Assembly: GCF_003862475.1 (NCBI RefSeq)
Contig: NZ_RRCO01000002.1
Span: 372,001-436,000 of the forward strand
Length of the DNA stretch: 64,000 nt
Origin: Lachnoanaerobaculum gingivalis
GTDB lineage: Bacteria > Bacillota > Clostridia > Lachnospirales > Lachnospiraceae
Direction: 5' to 3'
Made by a program: the position numbers and the translations under genes
Notes under the pieces: generated by a model
What the model saw: the letters and a program-made list of their open reading frames with translations, nothing else
What the model was told of the DNA's origin: nothing
Databases searched by the model: none
Part shown: positions 9,042 to 18,165 of the stretch, one piece after another
How the letters are laid out: each line of letters opens with the position of its first letter
How positions within the stretch are numbered: the first letter of the stretch is position 1

Positions 9042-11050
9042 CGGGAGTTTGACAGCTAACTACTCCCTTTATAAACCTCAAGCCCTTATAAAGACCGGAT
9101 TTCAGTCTTATTTTTTGTCAAATTTTATGTTATTTTTTTGTAGCTATTTATAGTTATATGGTATAATATGAGCATGGAGGTGGAATACTATGAAGCTTAC
9201 TGTAAGTAAATCAAAAAACTCTGCTACATTTTATGTTCAGAAATCCATACGCAAATCTAATGGTTCTGTCACTACAGTTACTATTGAAAAACTTGGAAAT
9301 CTTGATATGGTTAAGACTAGAGCCAATGGAAAAGACCCTTACGTTTGGGCTAAGGAATATGTTGATGAACTTAATCGCAAGGAATATGAGGAACAAAAAG
9401 AGATATTGATAAAATGTTCTCCTTCAAAACTCCTGAAGCCTGATGAAAAACATTTGTTTAACTGTGGATATCTATTTCTTCAGAGTATTTACTATTCACT
9501 TAAGCTGGATAAAATCTGTTCTAAAATTTCAAAAAAGTATAGCTTTGAATATGATTTGAACGATATTTTATCTCGACTAATTTTTACTCGTATTCTTTAT
9601 CCATCTTCTAAGTTGGCATCAAATCGTTCTTCCAAAATGTTTGTTGAACAGCCAACCTTTAATTTACATGATATATATCGTTCACTTTCTGTTTTATCTA
9701 AAGAAAGTGACTTTATTCAATCTGAACTTTATAAAAATAGCCAAAGAATACTTCCTCGCAGGAATGACATTCTTTACTATGATTGCACAAACTATTACTT
9801 TGAAATCGAGCAGGAAGACGAACTTAGGAAATATGGAAAATCAAAACAACATCAACCACTACCTATTGTCGGAATGGGAATGTTTATGGATCATGACGGT
9901 ATTCCTCTTGCTTTTGATATTTTCCCCGGAAATAAGAATGAGCAGCCAACACTAAAGCCTCTTGAACAAAAGGTAATCGATGATTATGGTGTTGATAGTA
10001 TTATTATCTGTACAGACGCAGGTCTTTCTTCAAATGCCAATAGAAAGTTTAACGACAAAACTTTATTTGGTGAAAGAATGAGAAGTTTTATAACAACACA
10101 ATCTATAAAACAACTCCCAAAATATTTAAAGGAGTTTGCCCTAGACCCTGTAGGATGGTCAGTACAAGGTGAAGCAGGATTATTTAATCTGAATAACCTA
10201 GATGAACAAACAGACTATAATAAAGTCTTTTATAAGGAAAGATGGATTAAAGAAGATTTATCCAATAAAAAGGTCAAAGAAGGTGATAAAGCGTTAGAGC
10301 AACATCTTATTGTATCATTCTCCTTAAAGTACAAAAAATATCACCAAAAAATCAGGCAAAACCGGATTGACCGTGCTAATAAGCTTATTGAAAAAGGGGA
10401 ATATAAAAGAAATCAAAAAAATCAAAATGATCCACGCCGTTTTATTGCTACTGAAGCAATGACATCTTCAGGAGAAGTCTGTGACAGAGAAATCCCTTAT
10501 ATAGATTCGAACCTCATAGCTGAAGAAGAAAAATATGACGGCTTCTATGCCGTTTGTACTAATCTGGAGACAACCGGGGCGGAAGAAATCGTTCATATAA
10601 ACAAGAAGAGATGGGAAATTGAAGAATGTTTCAGAATCATGAAAACCGAGTTCAGTGCACGCCCTATTTATCTTCAAAGAGAGGATCGCATAAAGGCACA
10701 TTTTATAACTTGTTTTGCTTCATTGGTAGTCTTTAGGATACTTGAGAAAAAACTTGGCGAACAATATACATGCGATGAGATTATTAACGTATTACGCTCT
10801 ATGATGATGTATCGTCCGGGAGAAAAGTTAGGATATCTACCCACTTACACAAGAACAGCTATAACAGATGCACTTCATGAAGCATTTGGATTTCGTACCG
10901 ATTATGAAATCTTAACCGATTTGAGTATGAAGAAAGTCTTTCGGGAAAGCAAAAAAAGTAGGTAGTCCTAGCTACACTTTTGTGAATTAAAAAAGGTCTG
11001 AAACCCTTGATATATGCGGGGTTCAGACCTTTTAGCTGTCAAAGACAGGA
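9042..11050 (+). mobile_element. IS1634-family insertion sequence, copy 2
   Basis: Second copy in the same orientation as copy 1, with the same TTTGACAGCTAA termini (9048-9059 and the complement at 11032-11043). About 20 scattered base differences over 2 kb give roughly 99% identity. In the 5' hairpin, copy 2 has AAGACCG opposite CAGTCTT, one mismatch relative to copy 1. Immediately outside its right end starts the direct repeat shared with the outer left side of copy 1. Confidence 0.88.
9190..10965 (+). CDS. IS1634-family transposase, copy 2
   Basis: Intact 591-residue transposase with the same catalytic residues as the copy at 3377 (Asp198, Asp276, Glu478) and the same GGAGGTGG ribosome binding site. 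Most base differences between the copies are silent: three amino-acid changes against about a dozen coding substitutions. That pattern fits duplication followed by drift under some constraint, or gene conversion between the copies. Confidence 0.93.
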   Translation: MKLTVSKSKNSATFYVQKSIRKSNGSVTTVTIEKLGNLDMVKTRANGKDPYVWAKEYVDELNRKEYEEQKEILIKCSPSKLLKPDEKHLFNCGYLFLQSIYYSLKLDKICSKISKKYSFEYDLNDILSRLIFTRILYPSSKLASNRSSKMFVEQPTFNLHDIYRSLSVLSKESDFIQSELYKNSQRILPRRNDILYYDCTNYYFEIEQEDELRKYGKSKQHQPLPIVGMGMFMDHDGIPLAFDIFPGNKNEQPTLKPLEQKVIDDYGVDSIIICTDAGLSSNANRKFNDKTLFGERMRSFITTQSIKQLPKYLKEFALDPVGWSVQGEAGLFNLNNLDEQTDYNKVFYKERWIKEDLSNKKVKEGDKALEQHLIVSFSLKYKKYHQKIRQNRIDRANKLIEKGEYKRNQKNQNDPRRFIATEAMTSSGEVCDREIPYIDSNLIAEEEKYDGFYAVCTNLETTGAEEIVHINKKRWEIEECFRIMKTEFSARPIYLQREDRIKAHFITCFASLVVFRILEKKLGEQYTCDEIINVLRSMMMYRPGEKLGYLPTYTRTAITDALHEAFGFRTDYEILTDLSMKKVFRESKKSR

Positions 11051-11097
11051 ATATAATTCAACCAAAAATAAGCGAAAATGCAAGTACTATTTTAAGA
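11051..11097. repeat. Right copy of the direct repeat flanking the IS1634 pair
   Basis: Aligns with 3179-3226. It starts at the first base after IS1634 copy 2 and runs through the stop codon of the DUF4300-like lipoprotein, so part of it is coding. About 15% divergence between the two copies is much more than the 1% between the IS elements themselves. Confidence 0.6.
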
Positions 11098-12052
11098 CTC
11101 TGTACTCATTCATTACTTTTCCGTCTTCAAAAATAACAGGCTTTGCAGTCAGTCCATCAGCTTCATTGTCGTAGTATCCCATCAGATAATCATTTACATC
11201 CTGTAAATTGTCAAATTCTTCTACCTGATACGGTAACTCAAATGCCAGCTTCTCAATAAAGAGATATTTATCACCGTCTTCTACCAAAATACCTGTATGC
11301 CCTATAAACTCCTGTACCTTATTCATGCCGTCGTCCATGGTCATAAATACTGAAATCATATGCATCTTATCATTGTTAAACGAAATCTGCTTATCTTCCC
11401 ATGATTTTACTATTTCATCCGACAAAACATTTGTATCATGTGTATTTGTTACATCAATATACGAAAATAATGTATCAAATTTTTTCTTATCCTCACCTTC
11501 AAAAATATTTTTGTCTTTTATGGAATCAAAATCGTTAAAAAGCATTGTTGTATCACCCGGTGTAGGATTTCCGACTTTTATAAAATCTCCCATCAAAGAA
11601 TATGATGTAATTCTACAGTTTCTGCCTACATATCCTCCCTTTGCAAGCCATGCATCTATAAGCTTGTCCTGATCGAATGTAGGGAAAGCGGCATCTATGG
11701 TTGTCATACTCTGAACCAGATTCTTGCTGCCTACTGCATTATTATACTCATCTACAGCATCAAAAAAGTTCTTTATCTTTTCGTCACTAAGACCTGAGTT
11801 CTTTAGAGCATTTTTTACTCTTTCTCTTGTCTCTTCATCTACAAGATTTGAATACTTTAATTTTATATCCGCATTACTTACAGCTGTGCTTGGCTCATCT
11901 GCCACACTTTCATTACCTGAACCCTCTTCAACGCTTTGTTCATTGTGTTCTATCGTCACTGTAGTGTCTTCATTTTTGCTTGTTCCTTTACTTCCACATG
12001 CCGCCAAAACAATAGCTGCACCCATAACTGTCATTAAAAATTGCTTTTTCAT
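11087..12052 (-). CDS. Secreted lipoprotein, DUF4300-like
   Basis: 321 residues with a lipoprotein signal (MKKQFLMTVMGAAIVLAAC, lipobox LAAC), then a low-complexity Ser/Glu/Asn linker and a globular domain from about residue 65. Features such as LKYSNLVDEETRERVKNAL and the C-terminal VMNEYRV block resemble the DUF4300 family of cell-surface lipoproteins, whose function is unknown; the match is from memory. The stop codon lies inside the repeat abutting IS1634 copy 2. Before that insertion the next gene downstream was probably the DUF6882-like gene now at 2435. Confidence 0.6.
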   Translation of the reverse strand: MKKQFLMTVMGAAIVLAACGSKGTSKNEDTTVTIEHNEQSVEEGSGNESVADEPSTAVSNADIKLKYSNLVDEETRERVKNALKNSGLSDEKIKNFFDAVDEYNNAVGSKNLVQSMTTIDAAFPTFDQDKLIDAWLAKGGYVGRNCRITSYSLMGDFIKVGNPTPGDTTMLFNDFDSIKDKNIFEGEDKKKFDTLFSYIDVTNTHDTNVLSDEIVKSWEDKQISFNNDKMHMISVFMTMDDGMNKVQEFIGHTGILVEDGDKYLFIEKLAFELPYQVEEFDNLQDVNDYLMGYYDNEADGLTAKPVIFEDGKVMNEYRVLK

Positions 12053-12293
12053 ATAAAAACCTGCTTTCTTTTTTAGTCGCTTTAGTATATCACTTTAATT
12101 ACACTTATAATATATAAGTTTGCAGATTTCTTTTTTAATAATAAATGAAAAAATATTATAATCGTGTTCAAATATTTGAAAATTAATTTAATTACTAAAC
12201 TATGTTGTTTCCCCTTTAATACGGTTTTAAAAAGTGATATAATTCTATTTTGATTTTATATAATAGTTCAATACTAAAGAAGGAAGGCGTATT

Positions 12294-13769
12294 ATGAAAA
12301 TCGGTTTCGATAATCAGATGTATTTAAAAACACAATCTGAGCATATAAGAGAAAGAATAGCAAGTTTTGGTGATAAACTTTATCTTGAATTTGGCGGAAA
12401 GCTCTTTGATGATTACCATGCATCCAGAGTACTTCCGGGCTTTGAACCTGATTCAAAGCTTAGAATGCTTCTTCAACTAAAAGATCAGGCCGAAATAATT
12501 ATTTCAATCTCTGCATCGGATATTGAAAAAAACAAGATTAGAGAAGATCATGGTATTACCTATGATGCCGATGTAATCAGACTTATAGATGAATTTCGCA
12601 GAAAAGGGCTGTTTGTAGGCAGTGTATGTATTACACAGTATTCAGGACAAAAGAGTGCGGACAAGTTTAAGGAAAGGCTTGAAAATCTCGGTATAAAAGT
12701 ATACAAACTTTATTTGATTGACGGGTATCCAAGCAATGTGGCACATATTGTCAGTGAAGATGGTTATGGAAAAAATGATTATATCGCCACTTCAAGACCT
12801 CTTGTAATAGTTACCGCTCCGGGACCGGGATCCGGAAAGATGGCTACATGTCTTTCTCAGCTCTACCATGAGAATAAAAGAGGAATAAAAGCAGGATATG
12901 CAAAGTTTGAGACATTCCCTATTTGGAATTTGCCGTTAAAGCACCCTGTAAACCTTGCCTACGAGGCCGCTACAGCAGACTTAAACGATGTAAATATGAT
13001 TGATCCTTTCCATTTGGAAGCATATGGAAAAACCACTGTAAACTACAATAGAGATATAGAGATATATCCTGTTTTGATGGCAATTTTTGAGGGAATATTT
13101 GGAGAATGCCCATATAAATCTCCTACAGATATGGGAGTAAATATGGCCGGTAACTGTATTATTGATGATGAGGTGTGCAGAGAGGCAAGTAAACAGGAAA
13201 TCATAAGAAGATACTATAATTCTCTTGCCAGATTTGTTAAAGGAGAATGCAAAGCTGATGAAGTTTATAAACTTGAGCTTATAATGCAGCAGGCAAAAAC
13301 AAGTATTAATGATAGAAAAGCTGTTTCTGCAGCACTTTTAAAAGCTGAAGCCACAAATACCCCTGCAGCAGCTATTGAACTTGAAACCGGAGAACTCATT
13401 ACAGGTAAGACTTCCGAACTTCTTGGTGCAAGTGCCGCACTTATTTTGAATGCATTAAAAGCCCTTAGTGGTGTGGATGATGATATAAAACTTATTTCAC
13501 CTACAGTTATTGCACCTGTGCAGGAATTAAAAACTACATATCTTGGCGCTAACAATCCGAGGCTTCATACAGATGAAGCTCTTATAGCTCTCTCTATTTC
13601 AGCGGCTACAGATGAAAATGCGAGAAAAGCTTTAAATGCCATACCGAAACTTAAAGGTTTACAAATGCATTCTTCTGTAATGCTTTCAGAAGCGGATATA
13701 AAGACTCTAAACAAACTTGGAATAGGACTTACTGCCGAGCCGAAATACGGTAAGAAAAAGAAATTTTAA
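12294..13769 (+). CDS. DUF1846 family protein
   Basis: 491 residues, full length for DUF1846, with AGGAAGG upstream of the ATG. The opening MKIGFDNQMYLKTQSEHIRE and the block YLEFGGKLFDDYHASRVLPG are characteristic. A glycine-rich loop PGPGSGK at residues 176-182 looks like a nucleotide-binding P-loop. The family is widespread in anaerobic Firmicutes and has no established reaction. It stands alone as a single transcription unit with its own terminator. Confidence 0.88.
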   Translation: MKIGFDNQMYLKTQSEHIRERIASFGDKLYLEFGGKLFDDYHASRVLPGFEPDSKLRMLLQLKDQAEIIISISASDIEKNKIREDHGITYDADVIRLIDEFRRKGLFVGSVCITQYSGQKSADKFKERLENLGIKVYKLYLIDGYPSNVAHIVSEDGYGKNDYIATSRPLVIVTAPGPGSGKMATCLSQLYHENKRGIKAGYAKFETFPIWNLPLKHPVNLAYEAATADLNDVNMIDPFHLEAYGKTTVNYNRDIEIYPVLMAIFEGIFGECPYKSPTDMGVNMAGNCIIDDEVCREASKQEIIRRYYNSLARFVKGECKADEVYKLELIMQQAKTSINDRKAVSAALLKAEATNTPAAAIELETGELITGKTSELLGASAALILNALKALSGVDDDIKLISPTVIAPVQELKTTYLGANNPRLHTDEALIALSISAATDENARKALNAIPKLKGLQMHSSVMLSEADIKTLNKLGIGLTAEPKYGKKKKF

Positions 13770-13787
13770 ATTATAATCCATAAAAAT

Positions 13788-13815
13788 ACCACCCGACTTA
13801 TCGGGTGGTTATTTT
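13788..13815. terminator. Bidirectional intrinsic terminator
   Basis: ACCACCCGA, loop CTTA, TCGGGTGGT: a GC-rich 9-bp stem with TATTTTTT on the plus side and ATTTTTA on the minus side. It separates the convergent DUF1846 gene and cohesin-like gene. Confidence 0.92.
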
Positions 13816-15621
13816 TTAAATATCTAAATCTTCAAAATCATCATCTTCATCATCAGAATCGCTTTTAAGCTCTTCTACTTCTTCAAAATCCTTTTCTTCT
13901 ACAACTTCACCGTTTGAGAGATCTATTACATCAAAATCGTCCGATTCATCCTCCGACTTTACAGGCTCTTCTTCCTTCTTCTTACTTAAAGGCATATATT
14001 CAAGAGTTGTTTCATCATTCATCTCTTCTTCAGGTATCAAATCCACTTTTGAAGTAATGTTGCTCTTGTTTTTCTTTTTTGTAGGCTTTGGTGCCGCCTT
14101 TGCAGCCTTCTTTTTATTTGAAGCCCTTGACAAAAGTAAAATTATTATAAAGATAATCAATATAACTGCAAGTGCAATCAAATTTCTTACCCACTCATTA
14201 CTCTTCTCGTATTTCTTTTCAAGTGCATTATATTCTTCGGTTGATACTCCTGTATCTACATTAGGATCGGCAAAGTACCTTTGTATTGTGTGCTCCTCCA
14301 TATCATATCTGTAGAAGTCTTTCTTGCCTTCTGAATTCATGGCATAAACAACACAATATCTCTTTTCATTGTCACTGCCCCAAATCCATCCTCGAATCTT
14401 TTTACCGTTTATATTTATTATGCTTTCAATAAATCCCTTAGGTACCTCTACACCTTTATCAATAGGCATTATAGTGATACTCTTAGTATTTGTGGTAAGT
14501 TGCGTATATACAGCCCATGTATCTGCAGCGTCATCATAAATATAAAAATCTCCGGATCCGTCATTGCCTACAAGATAAAGTATATACACATCCTGCCCCT
14601 TCATCTTTCCAGCCTTAACATCTCTACCTTTATATGTGAATGTAGACTCTTCAAAACCTTCCGGCAGAATATTTTTATCAAATGAATCCGATACCTGATA
14701 ATCAATTCCTCCTAAGGTAAGTCCGTTATCTGTGGAAACCAAATCAGGAACGTCCGCACTGCTCTGCGTTTCTTCCTTAACTTCTTCTGCTGAAGTTTCA
14801 GAAGAAGACTCTGATGTTTCCTCTTTTTTTACCGCACTTTTATTTACATTTATAATATAACTTTCTACGGCTGAACCGTCAGGAGATGTTACCTTTACAT
14901 TAATAGCATTCACTCCGACTACAAGATTATCATTTCCCGTTATAACTACTTTTGCTCCGTCCTGTCTTGCCTTTGCGTTTACCGCAATGTTGGATATATT
15001 TCCTGCTACATTCATGTCATAATTTTTCACAGTACTGCTGAAATCAGGTGAAAGCTTACCCGGACTGACTTTCAAAGAAGAAAGCATTGCATCCTTTTTA
15101 TCTACCGCAACAGTAGTTGCCGCTTCCTTATTCTTTTCTACAGTAGACTCTTCTGCAGTAGTCTGATCTGCAGATTTTATCTTTATTCTACCGCTGCCTT
15201 GAGACTGCATTGTAGCCATTTTTGAGTTTGTATCATATACTTCCCATGTACTTACAACAACTGTGGTTTCCCCGGCTGTCTTGGCTTTAAATTTCAAGGA
15301 ATAGTTTTGATTGTTACTGCTGCTTCCTGTATTGGATGTGACTTTTATACTTCCTGCCCCACCCTGTGCATTTGTTCCTCCGACAAAATCCAAAATGCTG
15401 TCATCATAACTTAGCATTATATTTGCGCTGTCAATGTTTCCGTCTGTTGACGATAAACTCATTACCAAATTTACTTCATCACCCACTGTTGCATTGACAT
15501 CTGCAAAGCTTATACTGATACCCATAGCAAAAGCATTAAAAGCTATTACAACTGAAAATATCAATGTAAGTATAAATGAAGGTATGACGATATTTATATT
15601 ATGCTTTTTTAAATATTTCAT
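13816..15621 (-). CDS. Membrane-anchored protein with cohesin-like and cadherin-like beta-sandwich domains
   Basis: 601 residues. Order: a signal peptide ending near NAFA; a cohesin-like domain at about 35-150 (ISFADVNATVGDEVNLVM, then MLSYDDSILDFVGG); a PF12733-type cadherin-like sandwich at about 180-265 (LSSLKVSPGKLSPDFSS); a Ser/Glu-rich linker; a second extracellular region; one transmembrane helix near 477-499 (LIALAVILIIFIIILLL); and a roughly 100-residue cytoplasmic tail, Lys-rich then extremely acidic. No catalytic motif is visible. It lies 44 bp downstream of a secreted glucosaminidase carrying the same sandwich type, so the two probably act together at the envelope. Confidence 0.75.
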   Translation of the reverse strand: MKYLKKHNINIVIPSFILTLIFSVVIAFNAFAMGISISFADVNATVGDEVNLVMSLSSTDGNIDSANIMLSYDDSILDFVGGTNAQGGAGSIKVTSNTGSSSNNQNYSLKFKAKTAGETTVVVSTWEVYDTNSKMATMQSQGSGRIKIKSADQTTAEESTVEKNKEAATTVAVDKKDAMLSSLKVSPGKLSPDFSSTVKNYDMNVAGNISNIAVNAKARQDGAKVVITGNDNLVVGVNAINVKVTSPDGSAVESYIINVNKSAVKKEETSESSSETSAEEVKEETQSSADVPDLVSTDNGLTLGGIDYQVSDSFDKNILPEGFEESTFTYKGRDVKAGKMKGQDVYILYLVGNDGSGDFYIYDDAADTWAVYTQLTTNTKSITIMPIDKGVEVPKGFIESIININGKKIRGWIWGSDNEKRYCVVYAMNSEGKKDFYRYDMEEHTIQRYFADPNVDTGVSTEEYNALEKKYEKSNEWVRNLIALAVILIIFIIILLLSRASNKKKAAKAAPKPTKKKNKSNITSKVDLIPEEEMNDETTLEYMPLSKKKEEEPVKSEDESDDFDVIDLSNGEVVEEKDFEEVEELKSDSDDEDDDFEDLDI

Positions 15622-15665
15622 CTTGATCCTCTGACATTAACCCTACATAAAATGTAGATACAGTA

Positions 15666-17705
15666 TTAATTTCCTCTCTTTATATTTATGCTGTACTTCT
15701 CTTTAGTTCCGTTTTGAGCTGTAACAATTATGTCAACTGTGGAGTTTGAAGAGTTCAGTTCAATATCACCGATTCCTGATACAGTTGCACTTGCATCGGC
15801 TACATTTGCTTTAATATTAACATTATTTACATTTGACGGCAATTCAACCTTATAAGAATAATTGTCACTACTAAAGCTTGGTGTAATATTATATCCGCTT
15901 ATACTTAGTGAAGATAACCTGTTATTCGGACTACCGTCTCCTGTCGGCATTGCCTCAGGTACTTCAGGCATATCTCTATAGACAGGTATATGGAATGTGA
16001 AAACTCCCTTTTTATCCTCTTCCGAATATGCTCTCGAGAGCATAGCTCCCTCATTCTTTGCACCTTCAATATTTGTCATATATTGATGTTTATATTTGTT
16101 TTCACCAAGAACGTTAAATTTCTTTAAGTAGAATGTATTCTGTCCTGCTTTTGAATAAGTGCTTCCATAGAACATGGCGCCGCCTATTATTGCTTTAGCC
16201 TTTGTATTCCATGGACGAAGGTATGTATTTCCGCTTCCTGCCCACGCCAGCCCTCTGCTTGTTGCGCTCTGGTTTCCCGACTGATAAGCCTCTATATTGA
16301 AGAAATTATAAACACCTGTTGCTCCGCTTATAAGCCCTGATGTACCTTTAACTCCCTGTTCCTGTATAAGCATTGCGGCTATAACATAGGGATTAACACC
16401 GGAACTTTTGGCAGCATCCATAATCATATCAACATATGTAGTACCGTTTGAAAGTGTATTTGCATTTTCAGTGACTGAACTTGCTGCAGTTGATGCATAT
16501 GTACTGTTTGAAGCGCTTACACTCTCTTTAATACTGTCACTGTTTACCACTCCCGGTCCATGCTCCGTATCATTAAACTCCGTAGTTGATTCAAAAACCG
16601 GCGCAGGTGCAGGTTCTGTATATCCCGGACCGTTATCTTTATCTTCTACCGTCGGAAGTTCTTCTTTCGCTGTTGTTGCAAGAGTTACATTTTCTACACC
16701 CGGACCTACAAGTTCTGCGTTTTCATTAGAATCTGCCACAGGACCGTTTGTATTGGTCGAATATACTTTACTTTCAGCACTTTGTACACTTTCCGGAGCC
16801 TTTACACTTGAGTAACTAACTGTACTGTTCTTATTCGTTCCGGAAGTCTTTGCTTGTGTTGTAGAAGTTGCTGCTGTTGTAGTTTCCGCTGTTGTAGCTG
16901 TAGTTGTCGGTGCCGCTGTTGCAGACGGTGCAGTACTCTTGACACTTGATGTACTTTCCATGAAAGTACCTTTAAGCATCTTCTCAACACCTTCTTCGGT
17001 CTGTTCACCTGTAGTATATCCATGGTTTAAAAACTGAAATATATTGGTTGAATCCAAAAAGTTCCTTGGATCCATATAATATCTTATAATACTTTCACTT
17101 GCGGCAACCCATTCATTTGAATCAAATCCGGGCCATGTGCCGTTACTCCAGTTATACGCACCTCTCGCAGTTGATTTCCAAGACGACTTTGCATCCTTTT
17201 TTACAAGATTAACTCCTACTACCGATTCATTTCTTATTACTTCATCCCATGAAATATCTACATTTTGTACAACAAATTTCCAGTTTGGATATTCGGCATG
17301 TAAGGCTCTTAGCCTGTTCTTATAGCTCTCCGGAAAACCTGCTATCTCAGACTCGAAATTCTTATCGGTTGTATACTTTGCAGTACTTTCCGTTTTTATA
17401 TAATTCTTTGCCACATAGCCTTCTTTGTCACCTGAACCGGTGTTAAAGCTTATTTTATACCAATACATTCCGTCACTGTTGACTTCATCAAGTACTGTAA
17501 CACTTGTATCTCTTTCAAGTGTGGCAATAGTATTATTTCCTGTACCGGCATTTGATCTTACATTAAGTACACTTACATCTACACTACCCTTCTTTGTAGT
17601 AAATGCATTGATATCTTTTATAAAAATATTTCTTCCGACACCTGTGACAAGTATCGTACCCATTGTCGTTACCAGAATAAATTTATTTAATAATGTTTTC
17701 TTCAT
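15666..17705 (-). CDS. Secreted SH3-domain N-acetylglucosaminidase (autolysin)
   Basis: About 679 residues from the ATG at 17705 (AGGAAGG upstream). Order: signal peptide; bacterial SH3 domain at about 38-107 (VLNVRSNAGTGNNTIATL); a conserved region with YKNRLRALHAEYPNWKF; a long Ser/Thr/Ala linker; a glucosaminidase domain at about 420-560 (SGVNPYVIAAMLIQEQGVKG, FNIEAYQSGN); and a C-terminal cadherin-like sandwich (LSSLSISGYNITPSFSS). It should cleave peptidoglycan glycan strands for wall remodelling. The last sandwich matches the type in the adjacent membrane protein. Confidence 0.85.
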   Translation of the reverse strand: MKKTLLNKFILVTTMGTILVTGVGRNIFIKDINAFTTKKGSVDVSVLNVRSNAGTGNNTIATLERDTSVTVLDEVNSDGMYWYKISFNTGSGDKEGYVAKNYIKTESTAKYTTDKNFESEIAGFPESYKNRLRALHAEYPNWKFVVQNVDISWDEVIRNESVVGVNLVKKDAKSSWKSTARGAYNWSNGTWPGFDSNEWVAASESIIRYYMDPRNFLDSTNIFQFLNHGYTTGEQTEEGVEKMLKGTFMESTSSVKSTAPSATAAPTTTATTAETTTAATSTTQAKTSGTNKNSTVSYSSVKAPESVQSAESKVYSTNTNGPVADSNENAELVGPGVENVTLATTAKEELPTVEDKDNGPGYTEPAPAPVFESTTEFNDTEHGPGVVNSDSIKESVSASNSTYASTAASSVTENANTLSNGTTYVDMIMDAAKSSGVNPYVIAAMLIQEQGVKGTSGLISGATGVYNFFNIEAYQSGNQSATSRGLAWAGSGNTYLRPWNTKAKAIIGGAMFYGSTYSKAGQNTFYLKKFNVLGENKYKHQYMTNIEGAKNEGAMLSRAYSEEDKKGVFTFHIPVYRDMPEVPEAMPTGDGSPNNRLSSLSISGYNITPSFSSDNYSYKVELPSNVNNVNIKANVADASATVSGIGDIELNSSNSTVDIIVTAQNGTKEKYSINIKRGN

Positions 17706-17747
17706 CAAACCTTCCTATATCTGTTTTTTATATGTACATTTTAACTG

Positions 17748-18158
17748 TCATTTTAGATTATCAGGTCCAAATCCGAATGGTAGCAATTCTTCCAATTTCA
17801 TAGTTTTTATCTTTGCACCGTCAGACATTACGATTTCAAATTTCTTAGGGTTACAAAACTCCTGCATGACCTGTCTGCAAACTCCACATGGAGTACATAA
17901 AGCATCCGCATCTTTGTCTTCAAAGCCTCCGACAACGGCTATCTTACAAAAATCATATATTCCTTCAGATACCGCTTTAAAAAAAGCTGTTCTCTCCGCA
18001 CAATTACACGGAGTATATGCCGCATTCTCTATATTACAACCATGTATAATCTTTCCAGATTTGGTCATAAGTGCAGCACCTACTTTATATTTTGAATATG
18101 GAACATAGGCCATCTTTCTTGCCTTTTTTGCTTCTTCCAGTAATTCTAAATCAGACAT
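17748..18158 (-). CDS. cdd: Cytidine deaminase
   Basis: 136 residues, normal for the small tetrameric enzyme that converts cytidine or deoxycytidine to uridine or deoxyuridine. The zinc and catalytic motifs are present: NCAERTAFF (Cys ligand and catalytic Glu) and PCGVCRQV (two Cys ligands). The N-terminal VPYSKYKVGAAL block is also typical. It begins 7 bp after the upstream CobW-like gene, so it is probably co-transcribed with it. Confidence 0.96.
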   Translation of the reverse strand: MSDLELLEEAKKARKMAYVPYSKYKVGAALMTKSGKIIHGCNIENAAYTPCNCAERTAFFKAVSEGIYDFCKIAVVGGFEDKDADALCTPCGVCRQVMQEFCNPKKFEIVMSDGAKIKTMKLEELLPFGFGPDNLK

Positions 18159-18165
18159 AATTCTC

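Noticed and set aside
9006-9050. AAACTCCC/GGGAGTTT inverted repeat next to IS1634 copy 2 as an attachment site or terminator
   Set aside because: The right arm belongs to the IS end, and the left arm has no equivalent at copy 1, so the pairing is probably chance or target choice.
16408-17023. Open frames inside the glucosaminidase linker
   Set aside because: The Ser/Thr/Ala-rich linker gives low-complexity frames in other phases; the real gene has a signal peptide, SH3 and glucosaminidase domains.
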